A stretch of DNA of 64,000 nt from Actinopolyspora saharensis (GCF_900100925.1 NZ_FNKO01000002.1:868001-932000), one strand, 5' to 3'; positions 52,538-61,731 are shown, counted from the stretch's first letter. Notes: generated by a model not told the origin, from the letters alone. Numbers and translations: made by a program.

Positions 52538-52551
52538 ACCGACCGGTCGGT
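52538..52551. promoter_or_regulatory. TetR-type operator
   Basis: Perfect palindrome ACCGACCGGTCGGT, about 88 bases before the oxidoreductase start. Such sites are bound by TetR regulators, but none is encoded adjacent. Confidence 0.55.
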
Positions 52552-52638
52552 ACGATCGAAGGCACTCACTCGCGTGGCAACCACACCGCGACGCGGGTAA
52601 AATTACGGTACGAAGTAGTTTCGAATATGGAGGTTCAG

Positions 52639-53655
52639 GTGAGCGACTCTTCCGTCCCGGCCACGGCCCTGGAGGTACGACTCGCCTCCCGCCCCGAGGG
52701 ATGGCCGACAACGGACAACTTCGAGATCGCGGAGGCTCCCGTCCCCGAACCGGGACCGGGCCAGATCCTGGTGCGCAACAAGGCCATGAGCGTCGACCCG
52801 TACATGCGCGGGCGGATGAGCGCGGCCAAGTCCTACGTGGCTCCCTTCGAGGTCGGCAAGCCGCTCGACGGCGGTGCCGTCGGCGAGGTCGTCCGCTCCG
52901 AGTCCGACGAGTTCTCCGCCGGGCAGCAGGTCCTGCACAGCCTCGGCTGGCGGGAGTACGCCGTGGTGGACGCCTCCCAGGCCACGACGGTGGCCGACGA
53001 CCTGCCGTCGAGCGCCTTCCTCGGCGTGCTCGGGATGCCGGGCATGACCGCCTACGTCGGGCTGATGGACAAGGCCCGCTTCAAGCAGGGCGACACCGTC
53101 TTCGTCTCCGGAGCCGCCGGAGCGGTCGGCTCGCTCGTGGGTCAGCTGGCCAAACTCAACGGGGCCGAACGCGTGATCGGCAGCGCGGGCTCGGCCGAGA
53201 AGGTGCGGCTGGTCACCGAGCGGTTCGGCTTCGACGCGGCCTTCAACTACAAGGACGCCCCCGTGGCCGAGCAGCTGCGCACGGCCGCCCCCGACGGCAT
53301 CGACGTCTACTTCGACAACGTCGGCGGGGACCACCTCGAGGCGGCCATCGGCTCCATGAACGACTTCGGCCGGATCGCGGCCTGCGGGGCGATCTCGCAG
53401 TACAACGCGACCGAGGCGCAGCCGGGCCCCCGCAACATGTTCCAGTTCGTGACCAAGCGCCTGAGCATGCAGGGCTTCATCGTCAACGACAACGGCCACC
53501 TCAAGCGCGAGTTCTTCGAGCACGTGGCCCCGCTGGTCCGCGAGGGTAAGCTCATCCACGAGGAGACCTTCGTGGACGGGCTGCGCAACGCGCCCGAGGC
53601 CTTCCTCGGCGTGCTGCGCGGGGACAACACCGGCAAGATGATCGTCAACGTCTGA
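52639..53655 (+). CDS. Zinc-independent NADP-dependent oxidoreductase, paralogue of 25302
   Basis: 338 residues from GTG 52639; GGAGG is six bases upstream and the alternative ATG 52627 overlaps that site. Same landmarks as the 25302 protein: NFEIAEAPVPEPGPGQILVR, KAMSVDPYMRGRMSA, FVSGAAGAVGSLVGQLAKLN, DVYFDNVGGDHLEAAIGSMN and CGAISQYNATEAQPGP. The two proteins are clearly paralogous and almost the same length. Likely a 2-alkenal or quinone reductase. A TetR operator lies upstream and a hairpin terminator directly downstream. Confidence 0.9.
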   Translation: MSDSSVPATALEVRLASRPEGWPTTDNFEIAEAPVPEPGPGQILVRNKAMSVDPYMRGRMSAAKSYVAPFEVGKPLDGGAVGEVVRSESDEFSAGQQVLHSLGWREYAVVDASQATTVADDLPSSAFLGVLGMPGMTAYVGLMDKARFKQGDTVFVSGAAGAVGSLVGQLAKLNGAERVIGSAGSAEKVRLVTERFGFDAAFNYKDAPVAEQLRTAAPDGIDVYFDNVGGDHLEAAIGSMNDFGRIAACGAISQYNATEAQPGPRNMFQFVTKRLSMQGFIVNDNGHLKREFFEHVAPLVREGKLIHEETFVDGLRNAPEAFLGVLRGDNTGKMIVNV

Positions 53656-53669
53656 TCCTTCCGCGAAGG

Positions 53670-53704
53670 CCCGGCCGGTCCCCGGTCGACGTGGACCGGC
53701 CGGG
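53670..53704 (+). terminator. Hairpin terminator
   Basis: 12-base-pair stem CCCGGCCGGTCC / GGACCGGCCGGG with an 11-base loop, just after the oxidoreductase. Confidence 0.7.
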
Positions 53705-53734
53705 AGGCAACCCCGCGGGAGGACCAGCGAGCGC

Positions 53735-55318
53735 ATGAGCACATCCAGCCCGTCCGCCCCCTTCCGGGCCACCTCGCTCAACGCCTCCAGGCGCGACGCC
53801 GAACTGGCCGAGCTCGCGGGCGGGGCGCGACCGGACGTGCTGGTGGTCGGCGGCGGGATCACCGGGACGGCGGTGGCTCTCGACGCCGCTTCGCGCGGGC
53901 TGTCCGTGGCGCTCGTCGAGGAGGAGGACCTCGCCCGGAACTCCTCCCGGTGGTCCCGCGGGTCCACCCGCGGAGCACCTCCCCGGCTCGTTCCCGAGGA
54001 ACTCGCCCACGCCCGCGCCCGGGCCGGTGAGCTGGCTTCGCTGGCGAACCGGACCGCCCCGCACCTCTTCCGCACCCTGCCGCTGCTCACCCCCTTCGGC
54101 GCGGAGATCTCCACAGCGGACCAGCTCGCGCTGCTCACCCGACTCCGGAGCGCGGAGGCGCCGCGCGGGCGCGCGGGCACGAGCGCGCTGCCCGCCACGC
54201 GTCGAGTGCCTCCCGCCGAGGCTCGAGCGCTGGTCCCCGCGCTCCGCAGGCAGGACCTGCGCGGCGGGCTGCTGGAATTCACCGGGCAACCGGTCGACGA
54301 GGCCAGGCTGGTCGTGGCGCTGGCCCGCACCGCGGCCGGGATGGGCGCGCGAATCCTGCCCCGGGTGCGCGCCACGGCGCTGCACCGCGACGGAGCCGAC
54401 GTGCTGGACCGGCTCGGCGACTCCGCGATCCGCGTGCGGGCCCGCTCGGTCGTCAACGCCACCGGGGCGCGTGCGCGGGAGCTGGTCGAGGTGCTGGGGG
54501 CGCGCGTGCTGCGCGACTCCTGGCTGCTGCTGGCCGCCGACACCGTCGACACCGCCCGCGCGGGGGTGATCTCGTCCGGAGGTGGCCCCGGCAGCGGCCC
54601 GCTCGAGATCCTGCCCCTGGGCGACGGGCGGCTGTCCCTGGGGCCGCTGACCACCGAGAGCTCCCCGCGGGAAGCGGGCACCGCCCCCGCCGGGCTGTCG
54701 GCCTCCGAGCGGGCGAAGCTGCTGGAGTCGGGCGGTGGGCTGCTCGGAACGCGGCTGTCGCCCGAGCACCTGGCGGGAGTCCACGAGGAAGAGCGCCTCG
54801 TCCTGCGCCGAACGCCGCGGACGGGACGCGGCGGGGCTGCCCGGGCCTTCCCCGGGCACGGGAGCCACATCTCACCCGACGGGGTCGTCACCGTCGCGAG
54901 CTCCGGGCCGATCTCCTTCCGGAAGGCCGCGGAGGAGGCCGTCGACACCGCGGTGCGCACCACCGGGCTGCGCGCGGGTTCCAGCGGAACCGCGGCGCTC
55001 CGGCTGGTCGGTGCCACGGACACGCACACCCCGGACGGGGTGGAGGCCCCGCCCGAGCTGGTCGCGCACTACGGGAAGGACTCCGAGCGGATACTCGCCC
55101 TGCACGAGCTCGATCCGAACCTGGCCGAACGCGCGCTGGACGGGCACTCCCCCACCGTGGCCGAAGTCCTGTGGGCGGTGCGCCACGAGGGCGCCCTGAA
55201 CGCCGCCGACGTGCTGGACCGCAGGCTCCGCGCGGAACCTGCCCCCTCCGAACGCGCCGCAGCCCTGGGTGAGCTGGACGAGGTGGTCGCCCGAGCCCTG
55301 CGCGGCGTGCTGCTCTAG
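53735..55318 (+). CDS. FAD-dependent glycerol-3-phosphate dehydrogenase-like protein (GlpD family)
   Basis: 527 residues from ATG 53735. The N-terminal dinucleotide site is VLVVGGGITGTAVALDAASR then GLSVALVEEEDLARNSS (about residues 34-68). A middle DAO/GlpD substrate domain and a C-terminal helical DAO_C region (HYGKDSERILALHELDPNLA then EVLWAVRHEGALNAADVLDR) follow. The family oxidises glycerol-3-phosphate with FAD and feeds electrons to quinones. Sequence is divergent (RWSRGSTRGAPPRLVPEEL replaces the usual substrate-site stretch), so another substrate is possible. Confidence 0.8.
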   Translation: MSTSSPSAPFRATSLNASRRDAELAELAGGARPDVLVVGGGITGTAVALDAASRGLSVALVEEEDLARNSSRWSRGSTRGAPPRLVPEELAHARARAGELASLANRTAPHLFRTLPLLTPFGAEISTADQLALLTRLRSAEAPRGRAGTSALPATRRVPPAEARALVPALRRQDLRGGLLEFTGQPVDEARLVVALARTAAGMGARILPRVRATALHRDGADVLDRLGDSAIRVRARSVVNATGARARELVEVLGARVLRDSWLLLAADTVDTARAGVISSGGGPGSGPLEILPLGDGRLSLGPLTTESSPREAGTAPAGLSASERAKLLESGGGLLGTRLSPEHLAGVHEEERLVLRRTPRTGRGGAARAFPGHGSHISPDGVVTVASSGPISFRKAAEEAVDTAVRTTGLRAGSSGTAALRLVGATDTHTPDGVEAPPELVAHYGKDSERILALHELDPNLAERALDGHSPTVAEVLWAVRHEGALNAADVLDRRLRAEPAPSERAAALGELDEVVARALRGVLL

Positions 55319-55435
55319 GAGTCGACGCCGCGGCCCTCGGCCGCGCGCACCGCGACGCCACCGGCCCAGCCCTGCGGGAGGGCGCGGGCTGCGCGTGCGG
55401 TCCGAGTGTCGGACCGGGCTGGTAGGAGAGCGGCG

Positions 55436-55684
55436 ATGCTCGACGACATCCGGAACCGACTCCAGCAACTCACCGACACCGTCCCCGCAGGCGAGCTCCG
55501 GGAATCCTGGACCACGCTCGACGAACTGCATCGGCAGCTGCACCGAACAGCCGGAACCAGCACCAACGAGGAGGTGCACCAGGCGTTGCAGCTGTTCGGC
55601 ATCGCGGCCGAGAAAGCGGGCGAAGCAGCGCAGGCCGCAACACGGGCCGCCGAGCACACCCGACTCCGCACCACGGTCTACTAG
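55436..55684 (+). CDS. Small helical protein, first gene of a deaminase toxin cassette
   Basis: 82 residues from ATG 55436, with GGAGAG before it. Predicted helical hairpin: MLDDIRNRLQQLTDTVPAGE, a GT-rich turn, then EVHQALQLFGIAAEKAGEAA. No cysteine, no known family, but comparable in size and composition to the two small proteins near 47.6-48.1 kb. It ends 10 bases before the toxin gene. May act as a chaperone or targeting partner. Confidence 0.7.
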   Translation: MLDDIRNRLQQLTDTVPAGELRESWTTLDELHRQLHRTAGTSTNEEVHQALQLFGIAAEKAGEAAQAATRAAEHTRLRTTVY

Positions 55685-55694
55685 GGAGCCCGCC

Positions 55695-56429
55695 ATGTCC
55701 GCTGTGGAGGAACTGGGCAACACCCTCGGCGGGATGCTCGAACGAGTACCGCCCGAACAGCTCCACCAGGCCCGGGCCTGGGTCACCGAATACGCCCTGC
55801 CCACCCTGGACGAGATCGACCCGGGCAGCACCTCGCCCGAACTGGCCGAGGCAAGGGCCCTGCTCGAACACACCCGCGAACTCATCGACGACGTGCTCGC
55901 CCTGAGCGAGACCACCCGCGGGCACCTGATCAACTACCTCGCCGAACTCGGCATGCACGCCGAGCAACCCCCGCCGAGCCTGCCGCACCCCTCGACGCTC
56001 CCGCGGGTGCCCACCGACACGGCCGGAGACCGCTCCTGGATCGAGCACATCCGCGCACGACTCCCCGACCACACCGGCGGACAAACCACCGGACTCATCC
56101 ACGACCAGGACGGAAACGAACTCACCGAAACCAGCGGGCGCGAAGACATCTCCGAGCGCGCCCGACTCACCCTGCACAACTCCACCGCGTTCAGTACGGA
56201 CCATCGCGGTGCTCCCATCGTCTTTACACACGTTGAGGTGAAATACGCCCAGCGGATGAAGGAGCGCGGGCAGACGCACGGTGTGATCGTGCTGAACAAT
56301 CCGATCTGCGACATGGAGCAAGGATGCGGCGCGGCTGTGCCGGCCATCCTGCCTCGAGGGTCCGTGCTCGTCGTGTGGGAGCCCGGAGCGACGAAACCGA
56401 TCGAATTGCGAGGGAAGACTCGACCGTGA
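55695..56429 (+). CDS. SCP1.201/DddA-like cytidine deaminase toxin with N-terminal helical leader domain
   Basis: 244 residues from ATG 55695, preceded by AGGGAG. Residues 1-90 are a helical domain (SPELAEARALLEHTRELIDD, ending HLINYLAELG) like the stand-alone 86-residue protein at 47568; a Pro-rich linker (91-108) follows. Residues 115-244 are a deaminase: FTHVEVKYAQRMKERGQTHG with His179-Val-Glu181, then VIVLNNPICDMEQGCGAAVP with zinc-type Cys205 and Cys211, and ILPRGSVLVVW. These are the SCP1.201-like/DddA signatures, known for double-stranded-DNA cytosine deaminase toxins. No signal peptide. Its stop overlaps the immunity gene by four bases (GTGA). Confidence 0.88.
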   Translation: MSAVEELGNTLGGMLERVPPEQLHQARAWVTEYALPTLDEIDPGSTSPELAEARALLEHTRELIDDVLALSETTRGHLINYLAELGMHAEQPPPSLPHPSTLPRVPTDTAGDRSWIEHIRARLPDHTGGQTTGLIHDQDGNELTETSGREDISERARLTLHNSTAFSTDHRGAPIVFTHVEVKYAQRMKERGQTHGVIVLNNPICDMEQGCGAAVPAILPRGSVLVVWEPGATKPIELRGKTRP

Positions 56430-56893
56430 CCAGTATCGACACGCGTACCGTGATCACCGCGGTGTTCCATCATCTGTTCCGATACGCGTACACACCTGAC
56501 GAGACGATCGAACTGATCGAAACCGTCCTCACCGACCCGCCGAGGCCGATCTGCGAGATCTACGTGTGGGACCGTCCGTGCCGCTCGTTTCGCGACGAGG
56601 ACGGCCCCACTTTTCCGGGAAACGGGCGGGTGCGCCTCGCCTGCCCTGCTGACCAACCGTGGGTGGCGCTGAACTACGTCAGCTTCGGACAATCGGGCGG
56701 TGCGCTCGTCGACAGCTACAACCCGCACGCCACCGAGGACACACCGGCGTTGCTGTTCGATCCCGAAGGGCAGCTGTTCTTCCCCGCTTCGGCCTCGCTG
56801 CCGCTGGACCGGGCACGCGAAGCCATCGCCGAGTACTGCCGCACCGGACAGCGCCCCACCTGCGTGCAGTGGCAGCCCGGCCAGTGGTACTGA
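56426..56893 (+). CDS. Imm1-family immunity protein
   Basis: 155 residues from GTG 56426, coupled to the toxin by GTGA. Core PWVALNYVSFGQSGGALVDS then ALLFDPEGQLFFPASASLPL and DRAREAIAEYCRTGQRPTCV match the Imm1 pattern of immunity proteins that pair with nucleic-acid-deaminase toxins. Acidic overall, suiting neutralisation of the toxin. The CRISPR array begins 67 bases after its stop. Confidence 0.87.
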   Translation: MTSIDTRTVITAVFHHLFRYAYTPDETIELIETVLTDPPRPICEIYVWDRPCRSFRDEDGPTFPGNGRVRLACPADQPWVALNYVSFGQSGGALVDSYNPHATEDTPALLFDPEGQLFFPASASLPLDRAREAIAEYCRTGQRPTCVQWQPGQWY

Positions 56894-56960
56894 CCTCCGC
56901 CGCGGAACGGAAGTGGTTCCCGCAGCGGGAAAGCACTGCTAAGATCGCAGGTCACCGAGT

Positions 56961-57106
56961 GTAGGACCCGCGCACGCGGGGATGGACCCCACACGACACC
57001 GCGCGGTGTGGGCACGTCGCGGTAGGCCCCGCGCACGCGGGGGTAGACCGTCCTGGGCCGGCATCCACTCGGCGCACTCCAAGTAGGCCCCGCGCACGCG
57101 GGGATG
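56961..57106 (+). CRISPR. Type I-E-like CRISPR mini-array: three repeats, two spacers
   Basis: 28-base repeats at 56961-56988 and 57022-57049, plus a truncated third at 57083-57106, spaced exactly 61 bases with 33-base spacers. Each begins GTAGG(A/C)CCCGCGCACG and contains the GCGGGG half of the hairpin; the third loses its 3' end. Spacer 1 contains the palindrome ACACCGCGCGGTGT, which is unusual. Repeat sequence equals that of the remnant at 17953, but on the opposite strand. No cas genes nearby. Confidence 0.85.
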
Positions 57107-57411
57107 TCCTCACCCGAGCCGCGCCCCGTCAGACCCCGGGGCGCGCTCCTCGGATCCCCCTCGCCTGCGGCGGCGCCGCGCCGCGCCGTGGGCCACCCGG
57201 AGCAGCGGCCTGGGCCGCGCGGACCCGCCCCACAGCACGGTCGTCTTCCGATTCGGTAAAAGCGCTCGTCAGGGGCGGGCTCGGCGATAGGGTTTTCACG
57301 AAACGGTCTCGCGTCAGCTGGGGGCAGAGACGCGGCGACGGCACCGATCCGGCGGCGCACCCACACTGAAGCGGGACGGTTCCTTGCTCGACTACCGAAT
57401 AGGAGTGTCCC
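57107..57411. other. Stretch upstream of the ABC exporter
   Basis: 305 bases with no coding frame of note and no terminator recognised. Presumably holds the promoter of the ABC operon; GATAGGGTT near 57285 is the only -10-like candidate and is weak. Confidence 0.35.
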
Positions 57412-58323
57412 GTGCCCGAAGGCGCGCTGGAGGTCGACCGGATCTCCAAACGCTACGGGGACGTCGTTGCCCTGGACGAGATGTCACTCACCGTGCGACC
57501 AGGTGAGATGCTCGGATTCGTCGGCAGCAACGGCGCCGGAAAGACCACCACCATGCGGATCGCGCTGGGCGTGCTCGCCGCGGACTCCGGGGATGTCCGC
57601 TACGACGACGCCCCGATCGACCGCACCGTCCGCACCCGAATCGGCTACATGCCCGAGGAGCGCGGACTCTACCCGAAGATGAAGGTCCTGGAGCAGCTCC
57701 AGTACCTGGGTGAGCTGCACGGCCTGTCCCGCGCCGAGGCCGCTCGCGCGGTGAACCTGTGGACCGAGCGGCTGGGAATCGCCGAACGGCGCGGGGACCA
57801 GCTGCAGAAGCTCAGCCTGGGCAACCAGCAGCGCGTGCAGCTCGCCGCCGCGCTGATACACGACCCCGCGGTGCTGATCCTCGACGAGCCCTTCTCCGGG
57901 CTGGATCCCGTGGCGGTCGAGGTGATGAGCGACGTGCTGCGGGAAATGCGCGACCGCGGCGTGCCGGTGATCTTCTCCAGTCACCAGCTGGAGCTGGTGC
58001 AGCGACTCTGCGACCGGGTCGGGATCGTGCGGCGCGGCAGGATGATCGCCGACGGCACCGTCGAGGAACTGCGGTCCAGCGCCCCGCCCCAGCTGACCGT
58101 GCACGCCCCGCAGGCCCCCGCCGACTGGGCGGAGGGACTGCAGGGGGTCAGCGTCGTGGACAGCGCGAACGGACGAACCACGCTGCAGCTCGACGAGACG
58201 GCCGACGACCAGCAGATCCTGCGTGCCGCGCTGGACACCGGGCCGGTGCACGAGTTCAGCAGGGCCCGCCCGAGCCTGACCGAGCTGTTCCGCGACGTCG
58301 TAACCGAGGAGACCGACGAGTGA
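57412..58323 (+). CDS. ABC transporter ATP-binding protein (NatA-like)
   Basis: 303 residues; GTG 57412 (AGGAGTGTCCC upstream). Walker A GSNGAGKTTTMRIALG, signature LSLGNQQRVQLAAALI, Walker B VLILDEPFSGLDPVAVEV and the H-loop in FSSHQLELV. The C-terminal 80 residues are the DUF4162-type extension common to NatA/EcsA-like ATPases. Drives the permease at 58320, with which it shares four bases. Confidence 0.92.
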   Translation: MPEGALEVDRISKRYGDVVALDEMSLTVRPGEMLGFVGSNGAGKTTTMRIALGVLAADSGDVRYDDAPIDRTVRTRIGYMPEERGLYPKMKVLEQLQYLGELHGLSRAEAARAVNLWTERLGIAERRGDQLQKLSLGNQQRVQLAAALIHDPAVLILDEPFSGLDPVAVEVMSDVLREMRDRGVPVIFSSHQLELVQRLCDRVGIVRRGRMIADGTVEELRSSAPPQLTVHAPQAPADWAEGLQGVSVVDSANGRTTLQLDETADDQQILRAALDTGPVHEFSRARPSLTELFRDVVTEETDE

Positions 58324-59516
58324 AATCGACACTGCACACCGTGTGGCTGGTCGCCCGGCGCGAGCTGCTGACCAGAGTGCGGACGCGGGCGTTCGTGCTG
58401 GGAACGCTGTTCATGCTTCTGGTGGTGCTGGCCTACCCGGCTCTGATGCTCTTCATCGGGAACTCGAACGCGCCGGGGAGCAGCACCAGCATCGGGGTGA
58501 CGCCGCAGGCGAGCTCGCTGACCCAGCCACTCCGGGCGGGCACTCCCGAGAACACCGGGTGGCAGCTCCAGCGGGTCGGCAACCGCGAGCGGGGCGAGGA
58601 GCTGGTCCGCGAGGGTGAGCTGGACGTGCTGGTGACCGGCACGTCCACCGAACCGGAGCTGGTCTTCGAGGACGGGAACCACGCCGACCTGCGAAACATG
58701 CTGGCCAACATCGCGCAGCAGCGCTCCCTGGACGAGGCGATGGCCGAAGCGGGGATGGACCCGGGCCAGGTCCGCGGGCAGGCCGAGAAGGTCGAAGTCA
58801 CGACCACGAACCTGGAGTCCTCCGCCCCGCAGCAGGCACAGCGACTGCTGATCGCGTTCGTGGCCGCTTTCCTGCTCTACATGTTCCTGATCATGACCGG
58901 GCAGATGATCGCTCAGGGCGTCGTGGAGGAGAAGTCCAACCGGGTGGTCGAGATGCTGCTGTCGACCATCAGCAGCACTCAGCTGATGGCCGGGAAGATC
59001 CTGGGAATCGGGTTCACCGGGCTGATCCAGTTCGCGACCATCGGGGTGGTCGGGCTCGTCGCGGTCAGCGCCACGGCGACCCTGACGCTGCCGCTGGGGG
59101 CCGTCGCGGGACTGCTGGGCTGGGTCCTGGTGTGGTTCCTGCTCGGGTTCCTCCTGTACGCGACGCTGCTCGCGGCAGCTTCCTCGCTGGTTTCCCGGCA
59201 GGAGGACCTGCAGAGCGTGATCACACCGGTGATCATGACGCTGGTGGTGCCGTTCCTGGTGGGAATCTCGGTGCTCCCCGGCGATCCGGGCAGCGTGCTG
59301 GGGAAGGTGCTGTCCTTCGTTCCCGGTTTCTCGCCGGTGCTGATGCCGATGCGGCTGGCGCTCGGCGTGGCAGCACCGTGGGAGGCACCGCTAGCGGTGG
59401 TGCTCTCGCTCGTGGCGAGCGCTGCCGTGCTCTGGCTGGGCGGTCGGATCTACTCGAACGCCATCCTGCGCACCGGAGCCAGGGTCCGGGTGAAGGACGC
59501 GCTGCGGGCGTCCTGA
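58320..59516 (+). CDS. ABC-2 type permease (NatB-like)
   Basis: 398 residues from GTG 58320, overlapping the ATPase stop by GTGA. N-terminal TM helix (FVLGTLFMLLVVLAYPALML), an extracytoplasmic domain of about 130 residues (GNSNAPGSSTSIGVTPQASS through ESSAPQQAQRL), then five helices including GQMIAQGVVEEKSNRVVEML, the ABC-2/NatB motif. Together with NatA-like protein it forms a sodium or peptide/lipid exporter; NatAB in Bacillus exports Na+. The substrate here is inferred only from family. Followed by a strong shared terminator. Confidence 0.9.
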   Translation: MKSTLHTVWLVARRELLTRVRTRAFVLGTLFMLLVVLAYPALMLFIGNSNAPGSSTSIGVTPQASSLTQPLRAGTPENTGWQLQRVGNRERGEELVREGELDVLVTGTSTEPELVFEDGNHADLRNMLANIAQQRSLDEAMAEAGMDPGQVRGQAEKVEVTTTNLESSAPQQAQRLLIAFVAAFLLYMFLIMTGQMIAQGVVEEKSNRVVEMLLSTISSTQLMAGKILGIGFTGLIQFATIGVVGLVAVSATATLTLPLGAVAGLLGWVLVWFLLGFLLYATLLAAASSLVSRQEDLQSVITPVIMTLVVPFLVGISVLPGDPGSVLGKVLSFVPGFSPVLMPMRLALGVAAPWEAPLAVVLSLVASAAVLWLGGRIYSNAILRTGARVRVKDALRAS

Positions 59517-59558
59517 CCAGCACCTGACGCGCCCGGAGGCGCGAACGGAGCGAGAAAG

Positions 59559-59598
59559 GAGCGGGCCGCTCGGACAGTCGGTTCCGAGCGGCCCGCTC
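59559..59598. terminator. Bidirectional hairpin terminator
   Basis: 15-base-pair perfect stem (GAGCGGGCCGCTCGG) with a 10-base loop between the convergent ABC permease and citrate synthase genes. Confidence 0.85.
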
Positions 59599-59626
59599 TC
59601 ACGCGCGCAACGGTTTCGAGAAGGAT

Positions 59627-60931
59627 TCAGCGCTCGTTCATCGGAACGTAGGAGCGCTCGCCGTACCCGGTGTACACCTGCCGCGGGCGGCTGATCTTGC
59701 GCGCCGGGTCGTCCATCATCTCGCGCCAGTGCGCGATCCAGCCCGGCAGCCTGCCGAGCGCGAACAGCACGGTGAAGAACTTCGTCGGGAAGCCCATAGC
59801 CTTGTAGATCAACCCGGTGTAGAAGTCGACGTTCGGGTAGAGGTTGCGCTCGATGAAGTAGTCGTCGGACAGCGCGCGCTCCTCCAGCTTCAACGCGATG
59901 TCCAACAACGGGTCGTCGCCCCCGAGCTTTTCCAGCACCTCGTCGGCGGTCTTCTTGATGATCCGCGCGCGCGGGTCGTAGTTCTTGTAGACCCGGTGCC
60001 CGAAACCCATCAGCTTCACGCCGGGTTCCTTGTTCTTGACCCGCTCCACGAAGGAGTCGACGTCACCGCCCTCGGCCCGGATGCCCTCCAGCATCTCCAG
60101 CACGGCGCTGTTCGCACCGCCGTGCAGCGGCCCGAACAGCGCGTTGATGCCCGCGCTGGTGCTGGCGAACAGGTTCGCCTCGGAGGAACCGACCATCCGC
60201 ACGGTCGAGGTGGAGCAGTTCTGCTCGTGATCGGCGTGCAGGATGAACAGCATGTCGAGCGCCCGCGCCATCGTGGGGTCGACCTCGTACGGCTCGGCGG
60301 GGAACCCGAAGGTCATCCGCAGGAAGTTCTCCACCAGACCGAGCGAGTTGTCCGGGTAGAGGAACGGCTGGCCGACGGACTTCTTGTAGGCGTAGGCGGC
60401 GATCGTGGGCAGCTTTGCCAACAACCTGTGCGTGGACAGCTCGACCTGCTGCTGGTCGAACGGATTGAGGCTGTCCTGGTAGAAAGTGGACAGCGCGGAA
60501 ACCGCCGAGGACAGCACCGGCATGGGGTGCGCGTCCCGGGGGAATCCGTCGAAGAACTTGCGCAGGTCCTCGTGCAGCAGGGTGTGCCTGCGGACCCGGT
60601 CGGCGAAGTCCTCGTACTGCTCCTTGGTCGGCAACTCACCGTAGATCAGCAGGTAGCTGACCTCGACGAAGTTGGAGTTGCTCGCCAGTTCCTCGATCGG
60701 ATAACCCCGATACCGCAGAATCCCCGCTTCACCGTCGATGTAGGTGATGTCGGATTCGCAGGCCGCGGTGTTGACGAAGCCCGGATCGAGCGTCACCAAA
60801 CCGGTCTTGGCCATCAGCTTGTCCAGGTTGACGCCGGGCGTGCCCTCGGTGGGGGCCGTCACGGACATCTCGTGTTCGCCGGCGTCGTAGCGCAGCGCGA
60901 CGGAGCGTTTGGCGGTCGCGTCGTCGGGCAT
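59627..60931 (-). CDS. gltA: Citrate synthase
   Basis: 434 residues from ATG 60931, preceded by GAGAGG; typical type II length. Hallmarks: DGEAGILRYRGYPIEELA, LSTHRLLAKLPTIAAYAYKK, ILHADHEQNCSTSTVRMVGS (active-site His), NALFGPLHGGANSAVLEMLE (second His), GVKLMGFGHRVYKNYDPRAR and FTVLFALGRLPGWIAHWREM. It condenses acetyl-CoA with oxaloacetate at the entry of the citric-acid cycle. Single gene; its upstream region is unusually long and A/T-richer than average. Confidence 0.97.
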   Translation of the reverse strand: MPDDATAKRSVALRYDAGEHEMSVTAPTEGTPGVNLDKLMAKTGLVTLDPGFVNTAACESDITYIDGEAGILRYRGYPIEELASNSNFVEVSYLLIYGELPTKEQYEDFADRVRRHTLLHEDLRKFFDGFPRDAHPMPVLSSAVSALSTFYQDSLNPFDQQQVELSTHRLLAKLPTIAAYAYKKSVGQPFLYPDNSLGLVENFLRMTFGFPAEPYEVDPTMARALDMLFILHADHEQNCSTSTVRMVGSSEANLFASTSAGINALFGPLHGGANSAVLEMLEGIRAEGGDVDSFVERVKNKEPGVKLMGFGHRVYKNYDPRARIIKKTADEVLEKLGGDDPLLDIALKLEERALSDDYFIERNLYPNVDFYTGLIYKAMGFPTKFFTVLFALGRLPGWIAHWREMMDDPARKISRPRQVYTGYGERSYVPMNER

Positions 60932-61731
60932 TCGGGAACCTCTCGCGCTCAATCGGGGGTGGGGCTGCCGCCGACCAGCGGTACGACCGACACCCGAGGC
61001 GCCGGGGTCACCCGTTCCCGATCGAGCGCACACGCCGGTCGGGATCCTCCGAACCGCCGCAGCACCACCCCGTTGGGGTCCTGTCGGTAGTCACGCTAGA
61101 CCGCGAAAGGCCTCTCACGCAGCAACAGTGTTAGTCGAATCGGGCAGGTGGGACCACGATCACACCCGATCCCCCCGAAAGGCGGTCGCCCACGTCACCG
61201 ATACGGCCGATCCCGCAACAGCATGCCGCCGGCCGTGCTCGGCGGCAACCCGTCCGAACGCGACACTCCGGGTTCGGCGGATCGCGCTACGCGTTCGCCT
61301 TCTCGACCGAAGCCCTCCCCACGCGCGCGGCGCCACCGCACATCAGGAGTGACTCGAATCACAATTCAGAAGTGCTGCCTCGGCGCTCACTCGAAAGAGT
61401 TAAGAACCACCCGAACAGGCGAGCACCGAAGCGTTTCAGCACCGCAACGCACTCACAGCACAACGACTCCCAGAGCACTCCGGGCGGATCCCGCGAGCGA
61501 AACCCGCCAACCCGTCAGTAACTTGCACCCCGCGTGATCATCGCGCGGCCACCAGTACGTGACTAACTTTCACAAAAGTGTTTCATGATCACTTGGCGTG
61601 TTCCAGGGTCACGCAAAGTCGTGTCCACTTTGCACTTTCGTGTGAAAGACACAACCGCGATCCGCTACTAACTTCTCTTGGTGCGGCCGCAACATGAAAA
61701 ACAATCGCCAAATGAGCAAAGGACAACCAAA
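60932..61731. other. Long non-coding region between gltA and the small peptide gene
   Basis: No convincing protein frame. The right part (61560-61720) holds repeated, partly palindromic blocks: ACTTTCACAAAAGTG, then ACTTTGCACTTTCGTGTGAAAG-type sequence with CTTTC-GTGT-GAAAG. Likely contains the divergent promoters of gltA and the small transcript, with operator-like repeats. Confidence 0.5.

Noticed and set aside
61148-61537. 129-codon frame upstream of gltA
   Set aside because: Arg/Pro/Ser/Thr-rich translation with no motif or start signal.
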